Source: WAOL01 sp964399035 (GTDB lineage Archaea > Thermoproteota > Thermoprotei_A > Sulfolobales > NBVN01). Taken from it: DNA of 6,074 bases. Positions 1-4,304 of this stretch are shown in pieces. Position 1 is the first letter of the stretch, and every line of letters begins with the position of its first letter. The stretch is taken from NCBI GenBank assembly GCA_964399035.1, contig CAYNPH010000091.1, positions 1 through 6,074 of the forward strand. Direction: 5' to 3'. The position numbers were made by a program, and so were the translations under genes. The notes under the pieces are model-generated. The model saw only the letters and a program-made list of their open reading frames with translations, ran no database searches and was not told the DNA's origin.

Positions 1-12
1 TTAGTAACGCTT

Positions 13-20
13 CATATTTA
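13..20 (+). promoter_or_regulatory. TATA-like box for the first small gene
   Basis: The sequence CATATTTA is centred about 25 nt upstream of the ATG at 42. That is the usual archaeal distance between TATA box and transcription start, so the mRNA could begin at or next to the start codon and be leaderless. No Shine-Dalgarno motif precedes the ATG, which fits a leaderless transcript. The window edge hides anything further upstream. Confidence 0.45.
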
Positions 21-30
21 CCGTTACTAT

Positions 31-42
31 TGGGGTACCCCA
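31..42. repeat. Perfect 12-bp palindrome between TATA-like box and start codon
   Basis: TGGGGTACCCCA reads identically on both strands and lies between the TATA-like box and the ATG, its last base being the A of the start codon. A dyad in this position could be an operator that blocks transcription initiation. The half-site CCCCA/TGGGG also occurs, with a wider gap, in the divergent control region at 1290-1310. That similarity is simple and may be chance. Confidence 0.4.
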
Positions 43-194
43 TGGCGGTCTGCACCGAGCTGGAGCTACTGAGGTTGCTGGTTAAGCTGAAGCGTGAGCT
101 ACGCAAGACCCTAGACAAGAAGTCCTACGCCACGGCCGAGAAGATAATAGACGAGTACATGGCTTGGATAGAGGAGGAAATAGCCGCTGAGTAA
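42..194 (+). CDS. Small charged helical protein, function unknown (50 aa)
   Basis: This 50-residue ORF starts at ATG 42 and stops at TAA 192-194. I do not recognise it. The protein looks almost entirely alpha-helical and highly charged: a leucine-rich, Lys/Arg-rich first half (ELELLRLLVKLKRELRKTLD) and an acidic end (WIEEEIAAE), with no proline or glycine, as in a short helical hairpin or coiled coil. There is one cysteine (Cys4) and no signal peptide or membrane span. The frame stays open to the window edge upstream, so a longer protein is formally possible. The TATA-like box at the right distance favours ATG 42 and a leaderless transcript. The next gene starts 21 nt downstream on the same strand, so the two are probably co-transcribed. 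A small regulator or adaptor is possible, but nothing shows it. Confidence 0.55.
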   Translation: MAVCTELELLRLLVKLKRELRKTLDKKSYATAEKIIDEYMAWIEEEIAAE

Positions 195-204
195 ACTAGT
201 AAAC

Positions 205-209
205 AGGTG
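205..209 (+). promoter_or_regulatory. Shine-Dalgarno motif for the gene at 216
   Basis: AGGTG lies 6 nt before the ATG at 216. The same spacing recurs before the glycosylase, the leader ORF and herA, and it fixes this start codon. Confidence 0.6.
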
Positions 210-215
210 TTTTGA

Positions 216-584
216 ATGGTCTGGGCGGTAACCCTCTTACTGGATCCCGCGAGGGATGAGCTGTATGTGAAGGGAAGGAAAGGACCCTACCCCCTAGAGG
301 AGGTAGCCGGGATCCAGGATCTAATCCGGGGCTTACGGGGATTAACGGAAGACGAATTAACGCAGGTTCTAAAAAAGACGTTCCCCAGCCTGCCCTTAAG
401 CGGGCTGAAGTGCGATCGTAGGGGAAGCATTGTTGAGCTCACGTGGAACGAGGGCACGCTGATGATGCTATCCAGGTTCCGTACCGATGCGGCGGGTGCC
501 TTCGATCCCTGCGGTAAGGTGTGGAAGGTGCTCCGCATGCTGATCGAGGAATTATCGTTAGAAACAGGATTGGATGGGATTTAA
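216..584 (+). CDS. Hypothetical protein (122 aa)
   Basis: This gene encodes 122 residues from ATG 216, which has AGGTG 6 nt upstream, to TAA 582-584. I recognise no family. The N-terminus (VWAVTLLLDPARDELYVKG) looks like two beta strands joined by a turn. A helical stretch with LTEDELTQVLKKTF follows around residues 43-56, then another strand pair (GSIVELTWNEGTLMML, about 70-85) and a C-terminal helix (WKVLRMLIEELSLE). It has two cysteines (around 66 and 99) that do not form a metal-binding cluster, and no signal peptide or transmembrane segment. The alternating strand/helix pattern suggests a small soluble globular protein. It follows the 50-aa gene by 21 nt and ends 18 nt from the convergent glycosylase. 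I looked for a restriction-nuclease core (PD-(D/E)XK, HNH, GIY-YIG) and saw none, so it is not an obvious partner of the methyltransferase. Confidence 0.75.
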   Translation: MVWAVTLLLDPARDELYVKGRKGPYPLEEVAGIQDLIRGLRGLTEDELTQVLKKTFPSLPLSGLKCDRRGSIVELTWNEGTLMMLSRFRTDAAGAFDPCGKVWKVLRMLIEELSLETGLDGI

Positions 585-602
585 TGATTTAGGGTTCCGA
601 AG

Positions 603-1265
603 TTACGGGGTCTTTACGGTGCGGCCTTTCCCTCGGTAGTATCGGCACCCGTGTCTGAGGGGGCAGTTACCGCATTTCGGTTTGCGGGGGTCGCAAACCT
701 CCCATGCGAGGTCTATTAGTGCGAGGAAGTACTCCCGCTTCCCGAGGGGGTCGCGTGGGGAGCACGAGTTCAGGCATTCGTTCACCCACGGCGTATCGCC
801 GGGCCTCCTGGAGAGGGGGAGGCCGTAGTAGCGGGAGAGGACGCGGGCTATGCTACTGTCCGCCTTAAGGGAAGTAGGGATTCCGAGGAAGAGGCGGGCG
901 GCGGAGGCGATGTACCCGCCGATGCCGGGCAGTTCTTCGAACCTACCCGAGGCGAGCGCGTCCGGGTTCTCCAGGATTGCGCGTCCGAGCTTCACGAGGT
1001 AAGGAGCCCTCTTCCTCAGCCCTAGGGGGGCTATGACCTTCTCCACGGCCTTCACGGAGGTTCCAGCGAGGGCCTGAGGCGTCGGGAACCTCCTGAGGAA
1101 CTCCGTGTAGACCTCGGTGACCTTATCCCTCCTAGTTCTCTGGAGAAGGATCTCGGCAACCAGGACGGCGTAGGGGTCTGAGGTCTCCCGCCAAGGATAC
1201 CTCCTGGTTCCCGAGGACCTCCACCACGCGATCAGGGGTTTCACGAACGAGCAGTCGCAGGTCAT
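603..1265 (-). CDS. MIG-type thymine/uracil-G mismatch DNA glycosylase (HhH, [4Fe-4S])
   Basis: This 220-aa protein is a complete HhH-GPD DNA glycosylase of the EndoIII/MutY superfamily. In order it shows a MutY/MIG-like N-terminus (YPWRETSDPY, then AEILLQRT with Glu38), the helix-hairpin-helix LPGIGGYIASA (112-122), the catalytic Asp136 in KADSSIARVLSRYYG, and a C-X6-C-X2-C-X5-C iron-sulfur cluster at Cys191, 198, 201 and 207. The residue at the catalytic lysine position of EndoIII (Ser in MutY) is Tyr118, exactly 18 residues before Asp136. As I recall, this matches the Tyr126/Asp144 pair of the Methanothermobacter enzyme Mig.MthI, whose length (about 221 aa) is also nearly identical. The inferred role is removal of T or U opposite G after deamination of 5-methylcytosine or cytosine, starting base-excision repair. 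The divergent neighbour is a cytosine-5 methyltransferase, the expected partner. GGTG lies 6 nt before the start. MutY-like A/G activity is the main alternative. Confidence 0.9.
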   Translation of the reverse strand: MTCDCSFVKPLIAWWRSSGTRRYPWRETSDPYAVLVAEILLQRTRRDKVTEVYTEFLRRFPTPQALAGTSVKAVEKVIAPLGLRKRAPYLVKLGRAILENPDALASGRFEELPGIGGYIASAARLFLGIPTSLKADSSIARVLSRYYGLPLSRRPGDTPWVNECLNSCSPRDPLGKREYFLALIDLAWEVCDPRKPKCGNCPLRHGCRYYRGKGRTVKTP

Positions 1266-1271
1266 CGCCTA

Positions 1272-1275
1272 CACC
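1272..1275 (-). promoter_or_regulatory. Shine-Dalgarno motif of the glycosylase gene
   Basis: GGTG on the minus strand ends 6 nt before the ATG at 1265-1263. A nearby minus-strand ATG further upstream is out of frame, so this motif supports the start used. Confidence 0.55.
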
Positions 1276-1289
1276 CATGCAGGGAATCC

Positions 1290-1310
1290 GTCCCCCAAAA
1301 GAGTGGGGAC
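1290..1310. repeat. Imperfect inverted repeat in the glycosylase/methyltransferase divergent region
   Basis: Bases 1290-1297 and 1304-1310 pair as seven base pairs with one bulged C (1292) around a 6-base centre, AAAGAG; the core is CCCCA/TGGGG. It lies between the minus-strand TATA-like box (1318-1323) and the expected glycosylase transcription start near 1295, a typical place for an operator. It could serve a regulator that balances the two divergent genes. The function is inferred from position only. Confidence 0.35.
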
Positions 1311-1317
1311 CGAACGC

Positions 1318-1323
1318 TATTAA
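1318..1323 (-). promoter_or_regulatory. TATA-like box for the glycosylase gene
   Basis: The minus strand reads TTAATA here, within the near-symmetric ATTAAT. It would place transcription start near 1295 and give a leader of about 30 nt that carries the GGTG motif. The symmetry means the box could also serve the plus-strand methyltransferase. Confidence 0.35.
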
Positions 1324-1360
1324 TGCTCACCGACGGGATACTTTTTTCCGATGATTGTTG

Positions 1361-1368
1361 TTTTTATC
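1361..1368 (+). promoter_or_regulatory. Possible TATA-like box for the methyltransferase gene
   Basis: TTTTTATC is centred about 21 nt before the ATG at 1385, slightly close for a leaderless start. The box at 1318-1323 read on the plus strand is an alternative that would give a leader of roughly 38 nt containing the purine run before the ATG. The sequence does not decide between them. Confidence 0.28.
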
Positions 1369-1384
1369 GTGGGTTAAGAGGGGG

Positions 1385-2455
1385 ATGGGGGGCCCGACCT
1401 TCATCGACATCTTCTCCGGCGCCGGCGGTTCGAGCTTGGGGTTCGTCAGGGCAGGGTTCACCCCCTTAGGGGCCTTGGACAACTACGCCCCGGCCGTCGA
1501 GACCTACAGGAGGAACATGGAGAGGCTCGGCTACAGGCCGGATGTGAGGCGGGCGGACGCCTTTACCTTCGACTTCACGGCGTGGGCGAGGGAGCTGGGG
1601 GATGTCGACGTGCTCGTGGGGTGCCCCCCTTGCCAGGGCTTCTCCCGCCTCAGGAACTGCACCGACGGTAAGGCCTGCGTCGATAGGAGGAATGACCTGG
1701 TCTACGTTTACGTGGAGGCGGCCCGGGCCTTCCGCCCGAAGGTGGTGGTCTTCGAGAACGTCTCGTGGATCGTGAAGGCCTACCGCGGGAAGTACTTCAG
1801 GAGCCTAATAGACCTCCTCAGAAAGCTGGGCTACAGGCTGGTCTGGGGGATCCTGAACGCCGCTGATTACGGTGTCCCGCAGCGCCGCCGCAGGCTCATA
1901 GTAGTCGGAACCCTGCGCGGAGAGCCCAGCCTCCCGCCCCCAACCCACGGCAAGCCCGGGAGCAGGGAGGTTGAGGAAGGATCGCTCAAACCGTGGAGAA
2001 CCGTAAGGGACGCCATAGAGGACCTCCCCCCGCTAGGTCCGGGCGAGAAACACCCCGAAATACCGAACCACGTAACTAGGAAGCTCCCCGAGAACTGGCT
2101 CAAACTAATAAAGGCGATACCCGAGAACGGCGGAACGCGATTCGACGCCCCCAAGGAACTGTGGCTTCCCTGCCACAGAAGGTACCCGAACGGGTTTAAG
2201 GACGTCTTCGCACGCTTAAAATGGGACGACGTCGCAAACACCATAACCACAGGGTGCTGGAATCCCTCAAAGGGAAGGTACGTGCACCCAGAACAGGACC
2301 GCGGACTCAGCCTCCGAGAGTGCGCCCGCCTACAAGGCTTCCCGGACACCTTCATCTTCTACGGAAAACCAACATCCGTAGCCAGGCAAATAGGCGAAGC
2401 GCTCCCACCGCAACTCGCGTTCTCAGTAGCAATAGGACTTAAGATCCTGCTATAA
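1385..2455 (+). CDS. Cytosine-5 DNA methyltransferase (356 aa)
   Basis: The enzyme transfers a methyl group from S-adenosylmethionine to carbon 5 of cytosine in DNA. The motifs appear in canonical order and look intact: motif I TFIDIFSGAGGSSLGF (5-20), motif IV VGCPPCQGFS with nucleophile Cys83, motif VI ENV (124-126), motif VIII QRRRR (166-170), a target-recognition region of about 135 residues, motif IX RECARLQGFP (311-320), and motif X GEALPP (337-342), a variant of the common GNAVPP. I chose ATG 1385 because motif I begins within a few residues of the N-terminus in this family. An in-frame TTG at 1355 would add ten residues (LFLSWVKRG-like) with no motif. No restriction enzyme is recognisable in the window, so the gene is solitary or its partner lies outside. 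The target sequence cannot be read from the protein. The gene is clearly GC-rich, like the glycosylase and unlike the herA operon. Confidence 0.95.
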   Translation: MGGPTFIDIFSGAGGSSLGFVRAGFTPLGALDNYAPAVETYRRNMERLGYRPDVRRADAFTFDFTAWARELGDVDVLVGCPPCQGFSRLRNCTDGKACVDRRNDLVYVYVEAARAFRPKVVVFENVSWIVKAYRGKYFRSLIDLLRKLGYRLVWGILNAADYGVPQRRRRLIVVGTLRGEPSLPPPTHGKPGSREVEEGSLKPWRTVRDAIEDLPPLGPGEKHPEIPNHVTRKLPENWLKLIKAIPENGGTRFDAPKELWLPCHRRYPNGFKDVFARLKWDDVANTITTGCWNPSKGRYVHPEQDRGLSLRECARLQGFPDTFIFYGKPTSVARQIGEALPPQLAFSVAIGLKILL

Positions 2456-2498
2456 TTACCTAAGCCTCCGTTCCAAGCATAGAAATCTTAGGGAGATG

Positions 2499-2505
2499 TT
2501 TATAA
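2499..2505 (+). promoter_or_regulatory. TATA box, likely promoter of the leader ORF-herA-nurA operon
   Basis: TTTATAA, preceded by purines (GGGAGATG), is the best archaeal TATA box in the spacer. It predicts transcription start near 2526-2530 and therefore a leader of about 140 nt before herA that includes the whole inverted repeat and the leader ORF. A weaker box, GAATATAG around 2543-2550, would start transcription near 2570, inside the repeat. Confidence 0.5.
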
Positions 2506-2566
2506 CTGAGTAGAAAGTTCTACCGTGAAGCTTATTAGAATAGAATATAGAGTTATTCATAGATTA

Positions 2567-2641
2567 CCCCGGAGCCGCCAATGGTCGTTAGTGGTCAGCT
2601 GAGCCGTGATGAGTGGTGGACCGTGATAGGCGGCTCCGGGG
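2567..2641 (+). repeat. Perfect 13-bp inverted repeat in the herA leader (structured RNA candidate)
   Basis: CCCCGGAGCCGCC (2567-2579) is the exact reverse complement of GGCGGCTCCGGGG (2629-2641). The arms enclose 49 nt. Directly inside, 2581-2586 can pair with 2619-2624 (six pairs, one G-U), so an RNA would form a long stem with a small asymmetric internal loop. The segment is strongly GC-rich between AT-rich flanks, a classic signature of structured RNA in thermophiles. The block GAGCCG occurs twice (2572-2577 and 2601-2606), and either copy can pair with CGGCTC at 2631-2636, which allows two mutually exclusive folds. It may be a cis-acting leader or a separate small RNA. Confidence 0.6.
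2571..2574 (+). promoter_or_regulatory. Shine-Dalgarno motif of the leader ORF, inside the hairpin arm
   Basis: GGAG lies 6 nt before the ATG at 2581, the same spacing as other starts in this window. It is part of the left arm of the 13-bp inverted repeat, so formation of the stem would hide it. Confidence 0.45.
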
Positions 2642-2664
2642 GCACCCCTACACTGGAGGTGTGA
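2581..2664 (+). CDS. 27-codon leader ORF upstream of herA
   Basis: An ATG at 2581 opens a 27-residue frame, beginning MVVSGQLSRDEWWTV and ending GGTPTLEV, that stops at TGA 2662-2664. The stop follows directly on the herA Shine-Dalgarno motif and lies 3 nt before the herA ATG. GGAG is placed 6 nt upstream. The peptide has a Trp-Trp pair and a Gly-rich stretch (IGGSGGT) and resembles nothing I know. Its coding sequence overlaps the loop and right arm of the inverted repeat and the hairpin that could mask the herA ribosome site, so translating it would disrupt both. Translational coupling to herA is the natural inference. The GC-rich codons may reflect RNA-structure constraint rather than protein coding, and the frame could be accidental. 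Confidence 0.4.
   Translation: MVVSGQLSRDEWWTVIGGSGGTPTLEV
2643..2661 (+). promoter_or_regulatory. herA Shine-Dalgarno motif and potential masking hairpin
   Basis: The herA ribosome site GGAGGTG (2655-2661) is full-length and ends 6 nt before ATG 2668. CACCCCT at 2643-2649 can pair with all of it around the 5-nt loop ACACT, with one C-A mismatch (2647/2657) and one G-U pair. The competing hairpin GGGG (2638-2641) with CCCC (2645-2648) would free the site but needs the bases that form the right arm of the 13-bp repeat. The SD is certain; the switch is inferred. Confidence 0.5.
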
Positions 2665-2667
2665 AAT

Positions 2668-4287
2668 ATGTCAGGTCCAAGTAGTATGAAGGGTAGAATG
2701 AATAATAAAGATAACGTTAAATATCTAACTAGAGATTCCAAGAAGATAGGAGTCATCGTAAATTTAGGTAATGAACCGATAAGGTTAGGCAAGATTATCG
2801 TAGGACTGGAAGGCGACGAAGAAATAGCACTATCATCGATTGTTGTTGCATGCGATTTCCATAATAACGTGATGTTCGTGCTCAGGGTGATTGATCAATT
2901 ATATTACTCACCGTTAGCACACCCTACAGATATAAGAATACGAAGGGAAGTACTCGGTGAAGAGGTTACGGCACCCGCGGAAATAATGTCACATATAGGG
3001 GCAATACGGGCATTAAAAACGGAACTTGTCGATGTAATAAAGTATGAAAATGGGAACTTGGAGCTTATAGGTCCTAGGTGTGTACCGCCTCCCGGTACCC
3101 CGGTGTACACAGCATCTAAGGTTATACTGTCCGCGCTCCTAGGGAGACAAGAGGTGCCCATCAAGGTAGGTACGTTGCTCGGAGCTGATGCAGATGTAAC
3201 CATAGATCTTCAGAAGCTTAACAGGCATATGCTTATAGTTGGTACAACTGGGACGGGAAAGAGTTGGTTAAGGGGTGTGCTCTTAGAGAAGATCTATGAC
3301 TTAGGAGTACCTCAGGTAGTGTTCGATCCGCTAAGAGATTATGTGAAGGCAACGGAACAGTTAGGAGGCATTAATCTAAGGTACGGTAAAAAATTCCTGC
3401 CTCCTCTATCGGAATTAACACCAGGACTCTTCGGACTATTGTTGGAGGGGGTGCTTACCCCATTACAACTTTCGCTTGCAGTTCGTGCATTCGATATGTA
3501 CAGGAGAAAGGTACTCAACGGGAAAATAAAGGAGGATCCCTGGGCGATTATTGATCTTATAGAGTATGTAGCACGAGAAATGAGTGTCAAAGAGGAGACT
3601 AAACGGAATACCATTGCCAGAGTTGAGACGCTACTCAGGCAATTAGGGTACTCCGAAAGAAGGAGAGGATTACTGAGTTACGCGAATACCGCTAGCGAGA
3701 ACGATGATGTTCAAATAGTGGATGCACCAGCTATGGAGAGAATTATTAGGGAAAAAAGATTAGTAAATATCGACCTGCACGGTGTAAGTGACCTAGAACT
3801 GCAGGTCACAATAAGCACGATCCTAAACCAGCTTTTGAGACTCAGGGAGCAGAACCGAATAGATCCCCTCATCATTAGCTTTGACGAAGCCCATAGAATA
3901 GCACCAAGGGTACGACCAAATCAGAAGGTGCCTCCCTCGGTGTATGTCGTAAGGAACCTTATCCGTTATGGGAGGCATTACGGAATAGGTGTTATAGCTA
4001 TAACTCAGTTTCCAAGTAGCGTGGACATAGAACTAATAAGGCTCCCCGCAACGAGGTTCATCTTCGCTGTTGATAGCGACCAGTTAGGTGCCATAAGCGG
4101 TTTGATAAGCGATCTGCCCGAAGAGATTCGAAACAATCTTCCTAAACTCGAAAGAGGGACGGCTTTCCTTGCAGGTACTGCAGACATCGTGAGACACACT
4201 GTATATGTGAGAATAGAGTCCGAACGCCGCACAGAACACGGCGGGAAAGCACCGAAATTTAGACCAAACAAAAACCGGGAGGTCTGA
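2668..4287 (+). CDS. herA: HerA-family DNA-translocating ATPase (539 aa)
   Basis: HerA proteins are hexameric ATPases of the FtsK-HerA superfamily that thread double-stranded DNA and power the nuclease NurA. The N-terminal region (about residues 25-100, from KKIGVIVNL onward) fits the HAS-barrel that contacts NurA. The RecA-like core follows, with Walker A GTTGTGKS (192-199), a helical insertion (about 245-340), Walker B LIISFDEAH (401-409, Asp406/Glu407), an arginine-containing segment RYGRHYGIG (433-441) and the polar motif AITQFPSS (444-451). No key motif is missing and the length is slightly above the usual ~500 residues. The start is fixed by GGAGGTG 6 nt upstream of ATG 2668. A nurA-like gene begins 17 nt after the stop, so the two form an operon. 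Mre11 and Rad50, the usual archaeal neighbours, are absent upstream; a methyltransferase is there instead. AT-rich codons contrast with the genes upstream. Confidence 0.92.
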   Translation: MSGPSSMKGRMNNKDNVKYLTRDSKKIGVIVNLGNEPIRLGKIIVGLEGDEEIALSSIVVACDFHNNVMFVLRVIDQLYYSPLAHPTDIRIRREVLGEEVTAPAEIMSHIGAIRALKTELVDVIKYENGNLELIGPRCVPPPGTPVYTASKVILSALLGRQEVPIKVGTLLGADADVTIDLQKLNRHMLIVGTTGTGKSWLRGVLLEKIYDLGVPQVVFDPLRDYVKATEQLGGINLRYGKKFLPPLSELTPGLFGLLLEGVLTPLQLSLAVRAFDMYRRKVLNGKIKEDPWAIIDLIEYVAREMSVKEETKRNTIARVETLLRQLGYSERRRGLLSYANTASENDDVQIVDAPAMERIIREKRLVNIDLHGVSDLELQVTISTILNQLLRLREQNRIDPLIISFDEAHRIAPRVRPNQKVPPSVYVVRNLIRYGRHYGIGVIAITQFPSSVDIELIRLPATRFIFAVDSDQLGAISGLISDLPEEIRNNLPKLERGTAFLAGTADIVRHTVYVRIESERRTEHGGKAPKFRPNKNREV

Positions 4288-4302
4288 GGAGGTGGTGAGG
4301 TG
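4288..4302 (+). promoter_or_regulatory. Tandem Shine-Dalgarno motifs between herA and the nurA-like gene
   Basis: GGAGGTG (4288-4294) and GAGGTG (4297-4302) follow the herA stop directly. They lie 10 nt and 2 nt before the TTG start, and neither has the 6-nt spacing seen elsewhere. With the weak TTG codon, this suggests lower or coupled expression of the nuclease relative to the ATPase. Confidence 0.5.
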
Positions 4303-4304
4303 AA

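Noticed and set aside
603..1265. Glycosylase called as MutY or endonuclease III.
   Set aside because: The decisive position is Tyr118, not Lys (EndoIII) or Ser (MutY), and the N-terminal and iron-sulfur segments read like MIG. MutY-like activity is kept only as an alternative.
1355..1384. Extended methyltransferase start at TTG 1355.
   Set aside because: It adds ten residues without any motif, while ATG 1385 places motif I close to the N-terminus as is normal in the family.
1867..2355. Long open frame on the minus strand inside the methyltransferase gene (about 162 codons).
   Set aside because: It is antisense to the motif-rich part of an intact methyltransferase and its translation is Ser/Pro-rich low-complexity sequence, typical of a shadow frame in GC-rich DNA.
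2459..2492. CCTAAG (2459-2464) and CTTAGG (2487-2492) considered as a terminator hairpin of the methyltransferase gene.
   Set aside because: Only six pairs around a 22-nt loop and no downstream T-run; archaeal termination relies on T-rich tracts, which are absent.
2599..2612. CTGA-GCC-GTGATGA inside the 13-bp inverted repeat resembles the internal D'/C' pair of an archaeal C/D box guide RNA.
   Set aside because: A C/D RNA also needs a 5' box C and a 3' box D at guide-length distances. Upstream there is only a poor match (ATGGTCG) and no CTGA follows, so it does not qualify, though an L7Ae-type kink-loop remains conceivable.
2567..2650. GC-rich stem-loop considered as a tRNA or H/ACA RNA.
   Set aside because: The 13-bp closing stem, absence of a TTCRA-type T-loop, and lack of tRNA arms exclude a tRNA. 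The ACA at 2650-2652 is not at the required distance from a pseudouridylation pocket.
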